Source of the DNA: Chloranthus sessilifolius
Taxonomy: Eukaryota > Streptophyta > Magnoliopsida > Chloranthales > Chloranthaceae
DNA length: 64,000 bases
Assembly (NCBI GenBank): GCA_021018995.1
Contig: CM037590.1
Location: forward strand, 82,492,097-82,556,096
Direction: 5' to 3'
Shown here: positions 47,331 through 58,432 of the stretch, in pieces
How positions within the stretch are numbered: position 1 is the stretch's first letter
How the letters are laid out: every line of letters starts with the position of its first letter
The notes under the pieces: generated by a model
Told to the model about the DNA's origin: nothing
The model's input: the letters and a program-made list of their open reading frames with translations, nothing else
Databases searched by the model: none
Program-made: the position numbers and the translations under genes

Positions 47331-47528
47331 GGCTAAATGTTAGACCCAAGTGGATGATCAAGATCATTTTAAGCACGGTCCTCTAAAGATCGTGTTTAAT
47401 TACTCTATAGTAATCCCAGCCGTCAATTGGGCTAAATGTTAGATCCAAGTGGATGGTCAAGACCATTTTAAGCACGGTCCTCTAAAGATCGTGTTTAATT
47501 ACTCTATAGTAATCCTAGCCGTCAATTG
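47331..47528. repeat. 99-bp tandem duplication
   Basis: Two copies, 47331-47429 and 47430-47528, nearly identical with a few substitutions. Each contains AAGCACGGTCCTCTAAAG. Confidence 0.85.
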
Positions 47529-48269
47529 GGATGTCCACCTGGAAGGGCATTTATTAGGTACACAACCTTACCCATGAATCAAGGTTACATAGGTCCGTGA
47601 ATCTCCTTCTGTCAAATTGACCAAATCATAGAAGCACAAATATTTATAAATATGCAAATTAAGGGAAGTACGCATATATTCAGTGATTTGGCGTGTAAAA
47701 ATTTTCTTTGCGAGGGAAATTGAGCTGTGTACCACTTTTAGTGCACGGGTGAGACACTTAATATACTCTTTTTATCCACCTTATCAAAGCACCTTCTATA
47801 TCGCGACGTATCAACGCGGTCAATTGGTGAGAGAGAGCAGCCCGACTGCCAATTGACTTAGGCGGCCTATAACATAGCTCCGCGCTAGCCTCTGGCCAAG
47901 TAGAGTTTACTTATTTTTGGTGGTTCCTATTCTAATTTTATAGCTCTTTATAAAAGAGAATTACATGCTCTAGTAACAACTTTTCTTCTTTCTACTAACT
48001 CTCCATCTAAGCAAATAAAATCTGCTCTCACAAAGAGTCAGTAGAGAGGAGGGTGGAATTGTTAAACAGGTAAATCCTGTATAAAATTTTGCTATTCAAG
48101 AAGTTATCAGGATAAGAGGTACCTGCTAAAGCAGGTATCAGGATTTTAATAAAGAGGATGGGAACCTGCTAAATCAAGTGAACTCTATTATGACAGGGGC
48201 TAACAAAGAGCTATGCCATACGCAGCCTTAGTTTTTTGAATGTTTGCCATATAGAATCTCATGTGTGCA
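47529..48269. other. Unassigned DNA
   Basis: No gene or clear element was recognised in this stretch. Confidence 0.35.
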
Positions 48270-49425
48270 TTATACAAATTGCACACTAGATTTGTTCCCT
48301 GACACATAGTTAAAAGACAGAAGATTATTTTTGAGATGAGAGCTAATACTTGCACACGAGATTTGTATCCTAACACATGATTAAAATGAAAGACTTGGTT
48401 ATTTATGGGATCTGTGCCACGTAGAACACCATCTAAGCTGTCTTATTCAAAGATCATGATGGGAAGATCTTTGTGATCAAAGATTGGCACAAAACATGAT
48501 CTCTATCATCTGATTGAATATTGTCAAAGGCTATCACCTGATTCAATGGTTGATTTTGATAAATCAGATGATAGAAATCATGCTTTAGGCAAATTTTTGC
48601 TTCAAAGATCTTTACATCAAGCACTTCAAATCAAACAGCTTTGGTGGTGTTCTGTGTCATAGATCCCAAAAATAAGTCTTTCTTTTTAGTCATGTGCCAC
48701 AATACAAACCTTGTGTGCAAGTATTAGCTCCCTTATGGGATGAATAGCTCTATTCGCGCCCACACATTCTCTGAAAGCTCCTACATCTCAAACCATTGAA
48801 GACCATTGATTGCTTCAAATAAGATGATGTAGATCGTGTTTCACCTCTATCTTCCACAAAATAGATCTTGAGATCATGATGCTCCTATCATATGGTCAGT
48901 TTTTTATTCCATGTGTTACACATCCCCAAAAAATGGATCTGCAATCATATGGCACACATCACGGTCAAATGTGATTTTAGGACCATTTTTGGGGATTTTT
49001 GACACATGGAATAAAAATCTGATCGACTGATAGGTGCGCCATGATCTCAAGATCCATTATGTGGAAGATAGAGGTAAAATACGATCTACATCATTTGATC
49101 CAACACAATCAACGGTTTTCAAGGGTCTGATACATAGGAGCTTCCAGAGAACACGTGGGCACGAATAGAGCTACCCTTTTGGGATCTATGCAACTTGGAA
49201 CATCATCTTAACCGTCTGATTTGAAGATCATGATGTAAAAATCTTTGGCTCATCGAATGATAGAGATCACGTTTTGTGCCAATTTTTGACCTCAAAGATT
49301 TATACATAATGGTAATCAAATCAGACGGCTTAGATAGTGTTCCATGTTGCCCAGATCCATACAATAACAATCATTTTTCATATCACGTGCCACCATCCAA
49401 ATCTTGTGTACAAATTTTAACTCCC
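48270..49425. mobile_element. Fold-back MITE split by two further MITEs
   Basis: The outer copy (about 48270-48337 joined to 49177-49425) belongs to the same family as 49599-50000. Inside it sit copy A (48338-48732, same family, ends GAGAGCTAAT and ATTAGCTCCC) and element B (48742-49176, another family, ends AATAGCTCTATTCG and CGAATAGAGCTACC). The word TTTTGAGAT/TTATGGGAT/TTTTGGGAT at 48329, 48733 and 49177 looks like a 9-bp target copied twice, as MULE-type insertion would do. Confidence 0.65.
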
Positions 49426-49598
49426 TATTTATTCAATGTGCCATTAGATGGCCGTTTGGCTGCTGTGAATAGGTCCTCTTTTGACCAAACTTGTACTCCA
49501 TAGATTTTGAGATCATGAATTCCAAATCACGAAACACATGGTAGTTTAACCTGACACGCATCCCAAAAAGTGATCTTGAGTGCCCAAAGCATCAACAT

Positions 49599-50000
49599 GG
49601 GAGCTAATACTTGCACACCATGTTTGCACCTTGGCACATGGCCAAAAGAAAGACACTGTTATTTGTGGAATCTGGGCCATGTGGAACACTGTCACAGCCG
49701 TCTAATTTTAAGATCACAATGTAAAGAAATTTGAGACCAAAACTTTGCATGAAACACGATCTCTATCATCTTAAGTATTTCGAGTCAAGCATTAACTCTG
49801 ACAATGGCCTTTGACTGTATGAAATCTGATGATAGAAATTGTGTTTCATGCAAACTTTTGGTGTCAAAGATATTTAAATCATGCTCTTCGAATCAAACGT
49901 CTTAGATGGTGTTGCACGTGGCACAGATCCCAAAAATAATGAAGTCTTTCTTTTAAACCATGTGCCATGGTACAAATCTCATGTGCAAGTGTTAGCTCCC
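49599..50000. mobile_element. Fold-back MULE-type MITE with 9-bp target duplication
   Basis: 402 bp. GGGAGCTAATACTTGCACAC at the left and the complementary CAAGTGTTAGCTCCC at the right extend inward as a near full-length inverted repeat, so a transcript would fold on itself. The flanks CATCAACAT (49590-49598) and CATCTACAT (50001-50009) match at eight of nine bases, the length made by Mutator-type transposases. Confidence 0.8.
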
Positions 50001-50009
50001 CATCTACAT

Positions 50010-50489
50010 TTTAGTGACCTACCTACTAACAACACAAGAAAATTTCCCTACAATTAGCACATAGCTCATTGTAGCCTCATCCTAGATAATGTGTTAAAGT
50101 CTTGTCAACTGTGCATTTACCCCAGCCTTGTTCAAGTGTTTCCGGACTTTTCCCAGAAAAGCTCTAAATCCTGACAACTCATATTCCTTCTGATTTTTAG
50201 CAAACTCTGATTCCTATATTTTCTTAAAACTGTTTTTATGTTGCTCTAATTCTTGTCTTTTCTCAGAAAAGCTAATTTGTCAATTGTTCTTAAGTTATTC
50301 TCCGAAAAGTTAAGAATCGGATGAATCTGTGATTGTGCTACCGTTATACGAATATTAATCATCAGAGTACTTGTCGTACTCAGATTTGGCTAAAAATTTT
50401 CAAGCGACCAATCCATGCGAGGTTGGAGTTATGTGGCGGATTTATTTTTTAATATAATTTCTTGAGCCATACTTATAACACCAAAAATG
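50010..50489. other. Unassigned DNA
   Basis: No gene or element was recognised. Confidence 0.35.

Positions 50490-50541
<52 letters not shown>
50490..50541. repeat. (TA)n microsatellite
   Basis: About 52 bases of uninterrupted TA repeats. Confidence 0.95.
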
Positions 50542-50543
<2 letters not shown>

Positions 50544-51495
50544 AATAAAAATTAGAAACTCATGAAAGTGTCCAAGTCGATATCGTTAATGGCAAATGAT
50601 GAAGGTCATTAGCCCAATAGAATCGTAATCCGCTTAATCGAAAAGCCAAAAGACTAAAAATACAAAGTAAAAATAACCTAGGAAATTCGACATATAACAC
50701 CGAAGATTATTATGAGGTAGCGTCGCTGCCATCCTCATCCTTGGAAGAGTATGAGGCAGTCATCATCTGTCTGGAAGAACCAGTATGATCATCCTAACTA
50801 TCGTCGTGAACATGCTATACAGGAGGCTCCCAATCGGGGTCTAGCTCATCCTCTAACTCCATCGTACGGTCGAAAGTATCGACCTCTGAGTTGGAACTAA
50901 GAAGCACTAGGTTAGTTGCTAGCCCCGGTGGTAGAATTGCGTGCGGTACATGCCGCATTGGGTTAGTTGCAGCCCCCTGTGGTCGCATTGCCTACGGTAC
51001 GTGCCCCACTGGTGGTGCACGATAACCATTACGGGTTACTGGGTTTTGGAAAAGGCCTCAGATTTTTGGTGCTCGAACTCGAAGTTGAATCCTAGGAGGC
51101 ACATGTGCAAATGGAGGGCGTTGGGGGAGTCGGTGCCGTTGTGGCCCTTGATCAGGAGTATCTAGGTCTATTACTTTGATCCTTCTTCTAGCTCGAGGCA
51201 TCGGCCGCGATGCTAATGACCCTGTGCGTAAATGTGCTGAACCTGAAGTTCCTGACATAGCTGCAAATAATTTACAACATTACTACTTTAATGTTGTTAA
51301 AAAACTTGTACTTGTAATATCCCACTAAATATTATTAAACAATGCCCAAACATCTTATACACCATCAAATAATAGTTTCATTACATCCTTTAAAACAAAT
51401 ATACAAATAAAAGAGTTAGAGTAGAGAGAATAACAAGTCGTGTAATGAAATTACAATGACATTGTATATAGACACTTTCAGTCTAATTTCTACGT
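50542..51495. other. Unassigned DNA left of the solo LTR
   Basis: A minus-strand frame at 51258-51058 (66 codons, Arg/Pro-rich, starting MSGTSGSAHLRTG) has no recognised domain. It lies downstream, on the minus strand, of the PIF/Harbinger transposase fragment and could be part of the same element's second ORF, but nothing in it proves this. Confidence 0.35.
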
Positions 51496-51500
51496 ACTAC

Positions 51501-53080
51501 TGATCAGTCACATAATTTATCATTTCATCACCCTTAACTTAGTGATGTTAGGCCATAGTTTGCTATTAATAAGTTATTGATATGCAGATATTAAGGAAAA
51601 ATAGTAAAGTAGAGTCAAAGTGTTAATATTCGTCAAAAGTAACTTAAAAAGTAGTAAGAATGATAATAGCTTGAAAGACGAAAGCTCTACCTACTGAAAA
51701 TAATGAAAATTTGTTATTTACGATTTCCCAGAGTGAAAGACCACAAAAGCCAAAGAATCGTAATTTGCGATTCTGTAGAAGAAGCTGCTCAAGGAAGAAA
51801 AGTAATTACGATTTTTCAGAGAATCATCTACCAAGTCTATCAAAGTCATAAGAGTAAGCAGTATGAAGAAGTATAAAATTTTCATTTACGATTTTACAAA
51901 AAAAGATAAAAAAACTGAAGAATCGTCTTTTACGATTTTCCCTCTATGAACCCTATTGAAAGCAGAAAGTTGTAATTTACGATTTTCTACTAAAGAAGAA
52001 AGAACATAGAATAGTTATTAGTGATTTTACAGAAGGCTTAGCTCACTGCTGTTGATCACGTGTATAGTACAGCGCCATGAACCAGAATTAGAAGATCTCT
52101 TGAATCAGAAGCCTGGTGAATCACGATTTTGAGACAATTGATGAAGAAGACTTTGAAGGACTCTGTTGCTGAAGTGTAAAGAAAGTTCAAGAAGTATATC
52201 AACCGCTGAAGCAAAGGAAAGATAAAATTAGAAGTAGAGTTATATTAGGAATATTTTAGTTTAGTAGTTTCTTTTATTAGAATTAGAAGTTTTGTAAACC
52301 GACTCCTTATGGTCTATAAATAAGAGAGCCCGGTATAGGAATAATCATCAAAGAAATTCAGCATCAATTGATGCTTGAGGTTGAGTTTTCTTTGGATCAA
52401 TAGTGTAAAATAGTTAGAGTAGATTAGATATTAGAAGTCTCTCAAGAGCAATTGACGACTGCTATTGGGTGCTGAAGATTAGTATAGATATCTGTAGTTT
52501 CTCATAAGAAATTGACGACTCTGGCTGAGAGGTAAAGGATATATTTTAGTTTAGATTTTTATTTTCTTTTATTTACTGTCTTTGTAAACATCTCCAAATT
52601 TTGATTTGAATTGACGACTTGGGTTAGAATTTACAGATTAGTGTAACAGTTTTTATTTTTCATTCTTCAATTTTCTAGAGTTTGATTGACGCCCAAATTT
52701 TTAGTTGATTGTTAATTAGATTAAATCTATATTGATAGGACTTTAGTGTTGATTGACGCCCAATGCTAGAAGAATTGATATATAGTGTAATGATACTGTT
52801 TAATTTCATAAATATCCAATAGTAGAGGATTGTGATTGACGACCATAATCTGAAGTTGGAGGGTTAGGATTTATTTTTATGCACTTTAGTTTAAAAAATT
52901 CTTTATTCATATTTCTCCAGTAGTTTAGGAATCTTAAAGATAAGTATAAGTTTTTTGAAAAATAGATTAATATAAGTAATAACTATCTTCGTGGGAACGA
53001 TCCTATACTAGCTCTACAATTTTTATTGTGTGCTTGCAATAGATTAAGACTTAATTAGATATATACATAAGTAGCGATCA
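51501..53080 (+). repeat. Solo LTR of family B with perfect 5-bp target duplication
   Basis: 1580 bp, starting TGATCAGTCACATAAT and ending TAGCGATCA, flanked by ACTAC on both sides (51496-51500; 53081-53085). No PBS, PPT or internal region adjoins it, so it is the product of recombination between two LTRs. It is homologous to 17110-18534 and 21399-22118. TGATCACGTG is at 52053-52062 and a CTATAAATAAG TATA box at about 52313-52323. The segment 51700-52030 carries about seven TTTACGATTTT-type words, in place of the CGAACG or CGATCG words of its relatives. Confidence 0.92.
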
Positions 53081-53085
53081 ACTAC

Positions 53086-53505
53086 CCGAGGAATGTCTGA
53101 TTCTTGAGAAAAATTAGGGGGGGAGGGGATTCATCATGTGATATGACAGGTGGCTGGGAAAAGCGTGGTGGATGGTATATTGCAATAGAGTCTCCTCAAA
53201 TATGGTGACGTTGGTTGATAGGACGATTATCTGAGGGGGTATTTATAAACCTTTGAAACGCGTTGGCTGCTTTTTCATATGTTCTAAACGACCTATAATA
53301 AGCCCTTGAGAATCCTGTGACCTCTCGTGAGCAATCCTCCCATATTCAATAAACACCATGTCTCCTACAAATGAAAGTGATATAGTATTTACCCATTACA
53401 TTTGAGAACATATACCCAAATTTTAGTTAATATATTATTGTTATATTAAACAAAAGTAACTTATTATTATTATATTAAATTAACAATATAACATGCACAT
53501 ACCTA
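53086..53505. other. Unassigned DNA beside the Harbinger fragment
   Basis: This may be 3' flank or intron of the PIF/Harbinger element. Short coding-like pieces on the minus strand (near 53360-53240) have no recognised domain. Confidence 0.35.
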
Positions 53506-53981
53506 TTAGGTTAACGTAGTTGTGCTAGCTATATTGTCCCTAAATGTGATCATCCATTCATGATTCGTTGTGGTTTGAGTGTTGTGAACGTCAGGGTATG
53601 ATTCCTCAACTGAATCATCTGAGGTTCCACTTCGCATTCCTCGAACCATTTCGCAAAGAATGAATCATTTTCATCATACTTTCTTACGTAATTATGAAGT
53701 ATACAACATGCAGTGACTATCCTCACTTGTGTTTGAATGAGAAATCTTGTTAGGGTTATATTATTGGGAACCGTTGTTTAAATACCCCGAAAGTATATTC
53801 CACAATGTTGCGCAAGGATGCATGTCGCTTGTTTAAAAGCACTTTGAGAGTGACAGGGGGATTTGAGCTATTAAACTCTTGAAGATGATATCTTACCCCA
53901 CAATATGGAGCAAGAAACGCCTGCATGTTGGAATATCCTCTTCAACAAGGTAGTATTTGCTTTATGGCACATGAAGTCTAT
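53506..53981 (-). pseudogene. PIF/Harbinger transposase C-terminal fragment
   Basis: On the minus strand, starting at the Del-like LTR border, the frames read AFLAPYCGVRYHLQEF, then NKRHASLRNIVEYTFGVFKQ, then QTQVRIVTACCILHNYVRK, and end near HEWMITFRDNIA before a stop at 53506. These match the end of the DDE_Tnp_4 domain of PIF/Harbinger transposases and their host derivatives (ALP1-like). There is at least one stop (near 53755). The N-terminal part is missing because the LTR at 53982 begins exactly here; it may lie beyond that element, outside the window. Confidence 0.8.
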
Positions 53982-56200
53982 TGTAACGATTTGTAATTTC
54001 GTGCACTTGATATTCCAGAATTAGGTATATGTGCCTAATAAAAATATACACATTGGTTTTAAAACGACCCCTATAATTACACAAGCTACGTGATAATATG
54101 TTGGCAAAAGAGTTGAGTTATAGACAAGAGGTCTAAGGATCAAATCTTAGTAGGTAGATTTTTAGAACCTTTATTTTGGACTTGGAGGTAAAGGCTTATA
54201 CACCCTTCATTGGTGTATCGCTTTACACTGAATAAATCTCGTAAGTGATAGAAAAGAGGGTTATGGAGAAACCTAGTCACAATCTTCGAAAATCCTCCTT
54301 AAGAATTAACCGTAAGAAAAACCTTTTTCCTTTCCTCTCAGAAAACCCTAGCCGTCACATCTTTCCTCCTCAATCTCTTTCTTAAAGTCTTTGAAGCTGT
54401 TTCGTTCTCAAGAAACCCTTTGATCTTTTCCACCATTAAGATCAAGGAAAGGAATCGAGATATTGGACGGACATAAATTTGGGTGCCGATCTCCTCAAAC
54501 GTCGACCATCATCGACCTACCATTCGCACCTCAAAAAGGTAGAAATCTTAGTTCATTACTACAGACTTGGTTATCTTAAAAATTCATAATTTAGTTAGTT
54601 ATCTTGAAATTGGGGACTTTGTGTCCCAAGAAAATGGTTCACGTGCATATTCGCACAGGGTCGCTTGAGCGAGATTTACGTTTTGCTTGAGTGAGATCGC
54701 CTCAGAAGCGAGGTCAAATTTTCGGGTAAAACTCGCTCGAGTGATTTTGGTTGTCGCTCGAGCGAGGTAGTGAAGACGGCACAAAATTTTTTTTGTGCTA
54801 AGTCGCTCGAGCGAATAAAGTTGTCGCTCAAGCGAGTTAGAACAGATTGGTTCGTCTTACTCTTTTCGAGGAAGAACATGAGTCTATCGAATTGTTATAA
54901 TCATGAACAATCTTTGACATGTTACTGTGTATGTAATGTAGAAGGAGGGCTAGTAAACATCGATAAGAATCACCTCAATTCCTTCTCACGACGTTAAGAC
55001 TGAGGTAGGGGATTTAAAATGCATTCTTACATTCTTATTTCTGAATTCATGAACATTTAATGATTAACTGCTTAGTAAGTGATATTGATTATTAACAATG
55101 AACATGTGATGTACTCAGAATATGAAATTTGCACTGGATATTGAACTCATTGAATGCCGAAATGTGTTGACCACTCAGTAGATGTCAGAATTTATTGAAC
55201 ATTGGAATCATATTAAACTCTTACTGAATATAGTGTAACTATATTGTTAAGTACCAATCGAGTTTTGGAAATTATTGGACATTGAAACCCATTGAACTCT
55301 CATGGAGTAATAGAACTGTCATCCGAACTCTGAATTTAGCTATGTCTTATGAACACGATACTATGTTTTAAAACATTGCATGTCATTTGAGGTTGATGTG
55401 AATGAATCCTGTGTGATGACACCTTTTGAAAACTTTGAACCGCTTCGGCAGCCCTTTTGAAAATTCTGAACTGTGTTTCAACACCTATTGAACCGTGATG
55501 ACGACCTCTGAACCGCCCAAGTATTCCTCCAAGCGCAGGAGCTTGGGCACCCTGAAAAAATATTCATGAACGATGATGGTTAGGATTCCCAACGGCTGCC
55601 TTTGGCTCGAGTGCTATACTTGCGTTAGAGATCTTAAGTTATTATTTTAACTCATGCATCAACTTAATGAGCTACATAATTAGGAAAAATGAATGTTATG
55701 TTAACTCTGTACAGTTGAAATGTGAAACAATCAGAATAGACCTTTGCTTGGAAATTTAACTTTGCAAATTATAGTATAACCTTCTGAACATCGAGGTAAA
55801 GATAGTCATTGAATATCATGTTTGATTTAGTAAGATGTATATTGTATTGTGGATCACCTACTAAGCTCGTGGAAATTTTAGCTCACCTGACACAATGTGC
55901 CACAGGTATTGAGGCGGACAAGGATCCCAAAGTGGTTCTGGGAGAAGAAGAATTTCTATCAGAGAGCTATTATCCATAGTGGATCTTAGTCATTTATTGG
56001 TATAATGTAATTGGTTACTTTTAGAATATCAGATATATTGTTCAGTACCACTGTTTAGGTGATGAACGGCAGTCACCGGTGGATTAGTTGAATAATGTTC
56101 TTTTAACTTCTATTGATGTCAGAAAATTATGTGTATAGATTGTGATCTATGATCTAGCGTCCTGGAAACCTTTACATTTTGGTTCGATAATTTTGAGTCA
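53982..56200 (+). repeat. 5' LTR of a chromovirus-like (probably Del/Tekay) element
   Basis: It starts TGTAACGATTTGTAATTTCG, right at the border of the interrupted Harbinger fragment, and ends about TTTTGAGTCA eight bases before a methionine-type primer site, about 2.2 kb. The exact right end is inferred from the PBS because the second LTR is outside the window. 54659-54836 holds six variants of the palindrome TCGCTCGAGCGA. No clear TATA box was identified. Confidence 0.7.
54659..54836 (+). promoter_or_regulatory. TCGCTCGAGCGA palindrome array
   Basis: Six sites in 178 bp: two exact (TCGCTCGAGCGA) and four with one or two changes (for example TCGCTTGAGCGA, TCGCTCAAGCGA). Confidence 0.6.
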
Positions 56201-56207
56201 TTATAGT

Positions 56208-56225
56208 TGGTATAAGAGAAATGGC
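56208..56225 (+). other. Primer binding site, initiator-tRNA-Met-like
   Basis: TGGTATAAGAGAAATGGC resembles the common plant PBS TGGTATCAGAGC with substitutions. It lies about 80 bases before gag. Confidence 0.6.
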
Positions 56226-56303
56226 TTTAGGTCCTGTTTAGACACAAGTAGGAATTTCATGATCTCCGTTGACTTATTCCTTATTCAATTCTAGCATATC
56301 CTA

Positions 56304-57480
56304 ATGGCCCCACACCATAGACCAAGAAATGTTCGTACGGAGGGTACCTCAAGTGGAGCAGGAATTGCCACTAGTCCGAATAGCATTCCCTTGGGAGGAA
56401 ATAATCCTGATCACACCGGATAGCTACTAGAAACCATGGCTAACTTAATGGGGCAACAAACCACCCTGCTTGCGTCAAGGCAACCACCCTTAGGTTTCCA
56501 AGAGTTCAGAAGGATGAAGCCTCCCAGCTTCATTGGGGAAGCAGATCCGAGTGAAGCTGAAAAATGGTTGAACCAAATGGAGAAGATCTTTTGTGTGATA
56601 CCCTGCATGGAAGATGAAAAAGTGAGATGGGCATCCTTCCAACTTGAAGGAGAGGTGGATCCTTGGTGGAAATCAGTAGAAAGGACTAGAGAACAAGAAA
56701 CCCCAAATACACTGTAGACGTGGGCCTAGTTTGCTGAGGTATTCAATGAAAAGTACTTCCTAGAAGCCGTCAGAGATCAATGGGAAGTGGATTTCATTTC
56801 CCTAACCCAAGGGCAAATGAAGGTAGCTGAGTATGAAGCTGAATTCATGAGACTCTTGCAATTCGCGCCACAACACGTGGCAACAGAAACAATGAAGGCC
56901 AAGAATTTCGAACGTGGTTTGAAATCGAACATCCAAGAGAGAATCTCTTTATTTAAGTTGAGGACCTATGCAGAAGTCTTGGATAGAGCCCTCATCGTTG
57001 AACGCGATATAAAAAATATGTACAAGCGAAGAGAGCTGCAAAATAAGAACAAAGGAGGTCAGACACAATCTCTCCCCGATAATCAAGCAAACAAAAGGAC
57101 TAAGTTCTCAACTCCAACACCGGCTCTACCCACACCAACCATGAACTTCAGGCAGGTGTCTTTTACACCTGTGAAGTCCTTCCACCCCGCACAGTCTACA
57201 ATAATCAAAGTGTTAGTGGCATAAAAGATGCCATATTCCACTACATTCGTACCTCCTGAATCATGCCCCCGATGTGGGAGACGTCGTCAAGTTAGAGAAT
57301 TGCAGATGGACCATGGTCGCATGTTTCCATTGCGTCCAGAAGGGACACCTGATAAAGGATTGCCCAGAGAAGGACAAAGAACATATCACATTAACATTCA
57401 ATTAGAGGATTTCTTGACCTATAGTTCAGGGTCGCGCCTATGTGGTTTCCACACGCAACGCTCAAGCTACAAACGACGTC
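56304..57480 (+). pseudogene. Chromovirus-type gag
   Basis: One frame from ATG 56304 runs to 57224 with only two in-frame stops (TAG at 56421 and 56715). It has the Retrotrans_gag core: PPSFIGEADPSEAEKWLNQM, EKVRWASFQLEGEVDPWW, FNEKYFLEAVRDQ, MKVAEYEAEFMRLL, ERGLKSNIQERI. After a frameshift, a CX2CX4HX4C knuckle (CFHCVQKGHLIKDC) reads at 57322-57363. Both TAG codons could come from CAG by C-to-T change. Confidence 0.85.
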
Positions 57481-57629
57481 ATTCAAGGTATAATCAAAAA
57501 TTTCTTTATAATAGTCGAATTTATCAAATTTCATTAAACTGATGAACATCACTGGTAATTTCTCGATTGTGAAACTGCATGAACACTTTATCATGTAGTG
57601 CAAAATTGATCCAATTAACTACATGAACC

Positions 57630-58432
57630 CTAGGCACCCTACAAATGTATCAGAGTTGCGGTATTGCTAGCATAAGGCACGGGTATTGATAGACCCAGAT
57701 TCTACGCATTCCTTTGTCACCCCTCAATTTTCTATTGAATTGAGTGTCACCCTGGAACCACTGGACTTCATCTTGTCCATGTCAGTTCCAATAGGGAATT
57801 CAGTCATCACAGATACCATTTGTCGGTCGGTCATCATTCCTATTGAAGACCATGAGACAATGGTCGATTTAATTACCTTAGATATCCAAGGATTTGATGT
57901 GATCCTTGGTATGGATTGTTTGTCCACTTACCATGCGACTGTGGACTGCCTCTGGAAGGTGACTAGTCACCTTTCGTCCCATAAAGGGTCCGACTTTCTG
58001 ATTCTATGGCATTAAATCAAGTAACGCATCATTCGTCTCAGCCATTCGGGCTCAACAACTATTGGAAAAGGGATGTCATGGGTACCTCGCCTTCATGCAA
58101 AACCAACATGAAGAAAAGAATAATATCACAAATATTCCTGTTGTATGCGAATTCTCAGATGTATTTCCTGAAGATCTACCTGGACTACTACTAGACAGGG
58201 AAGTCGAGTTCACAATTGATCTAGCCCCAGGCACAAAGCTAATAGTATCTAAAGCTAAAATAAAAGAACTCAAGGAACAGTTATAAGAACTCCTAGATAA
58301 AGGGTTCATAAGACCGAGTGTTTCTCGATGGGGAGCGCTTGTTCTATTTGTCAAGAAGAAAGACAGATTGATGAGGCTATGCATCGACTATCGTCAATTG
58401 AATAAATTAGTGATAAAAAATTACTACCCTCT
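57630..58432 (+). pseudogene. Chromovirus-type protease and start of reverse transcriptase
   Basis: The protease motif reads LIDPDSTHSFVTP (57686 onward; DPDS where DTGS or DSGA is usual), followed by FDVILGMDCLSTYHATVDC. About 180 bases of unrelated sequence (about 57488-57665) appear to be inserted between the end of gag and the protease. Reverse transcriptase begins near 58160 (VCEFSDVFPEDLPGL), with a stop at 58284 and [20 protein letters not shown], then breaks off at 58432 where a Tat LTR is inserted. The clade is called from the gag and RT motifs; a chromodomain cannot be checked because the rest is outside the window. Confidence 0.82.
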
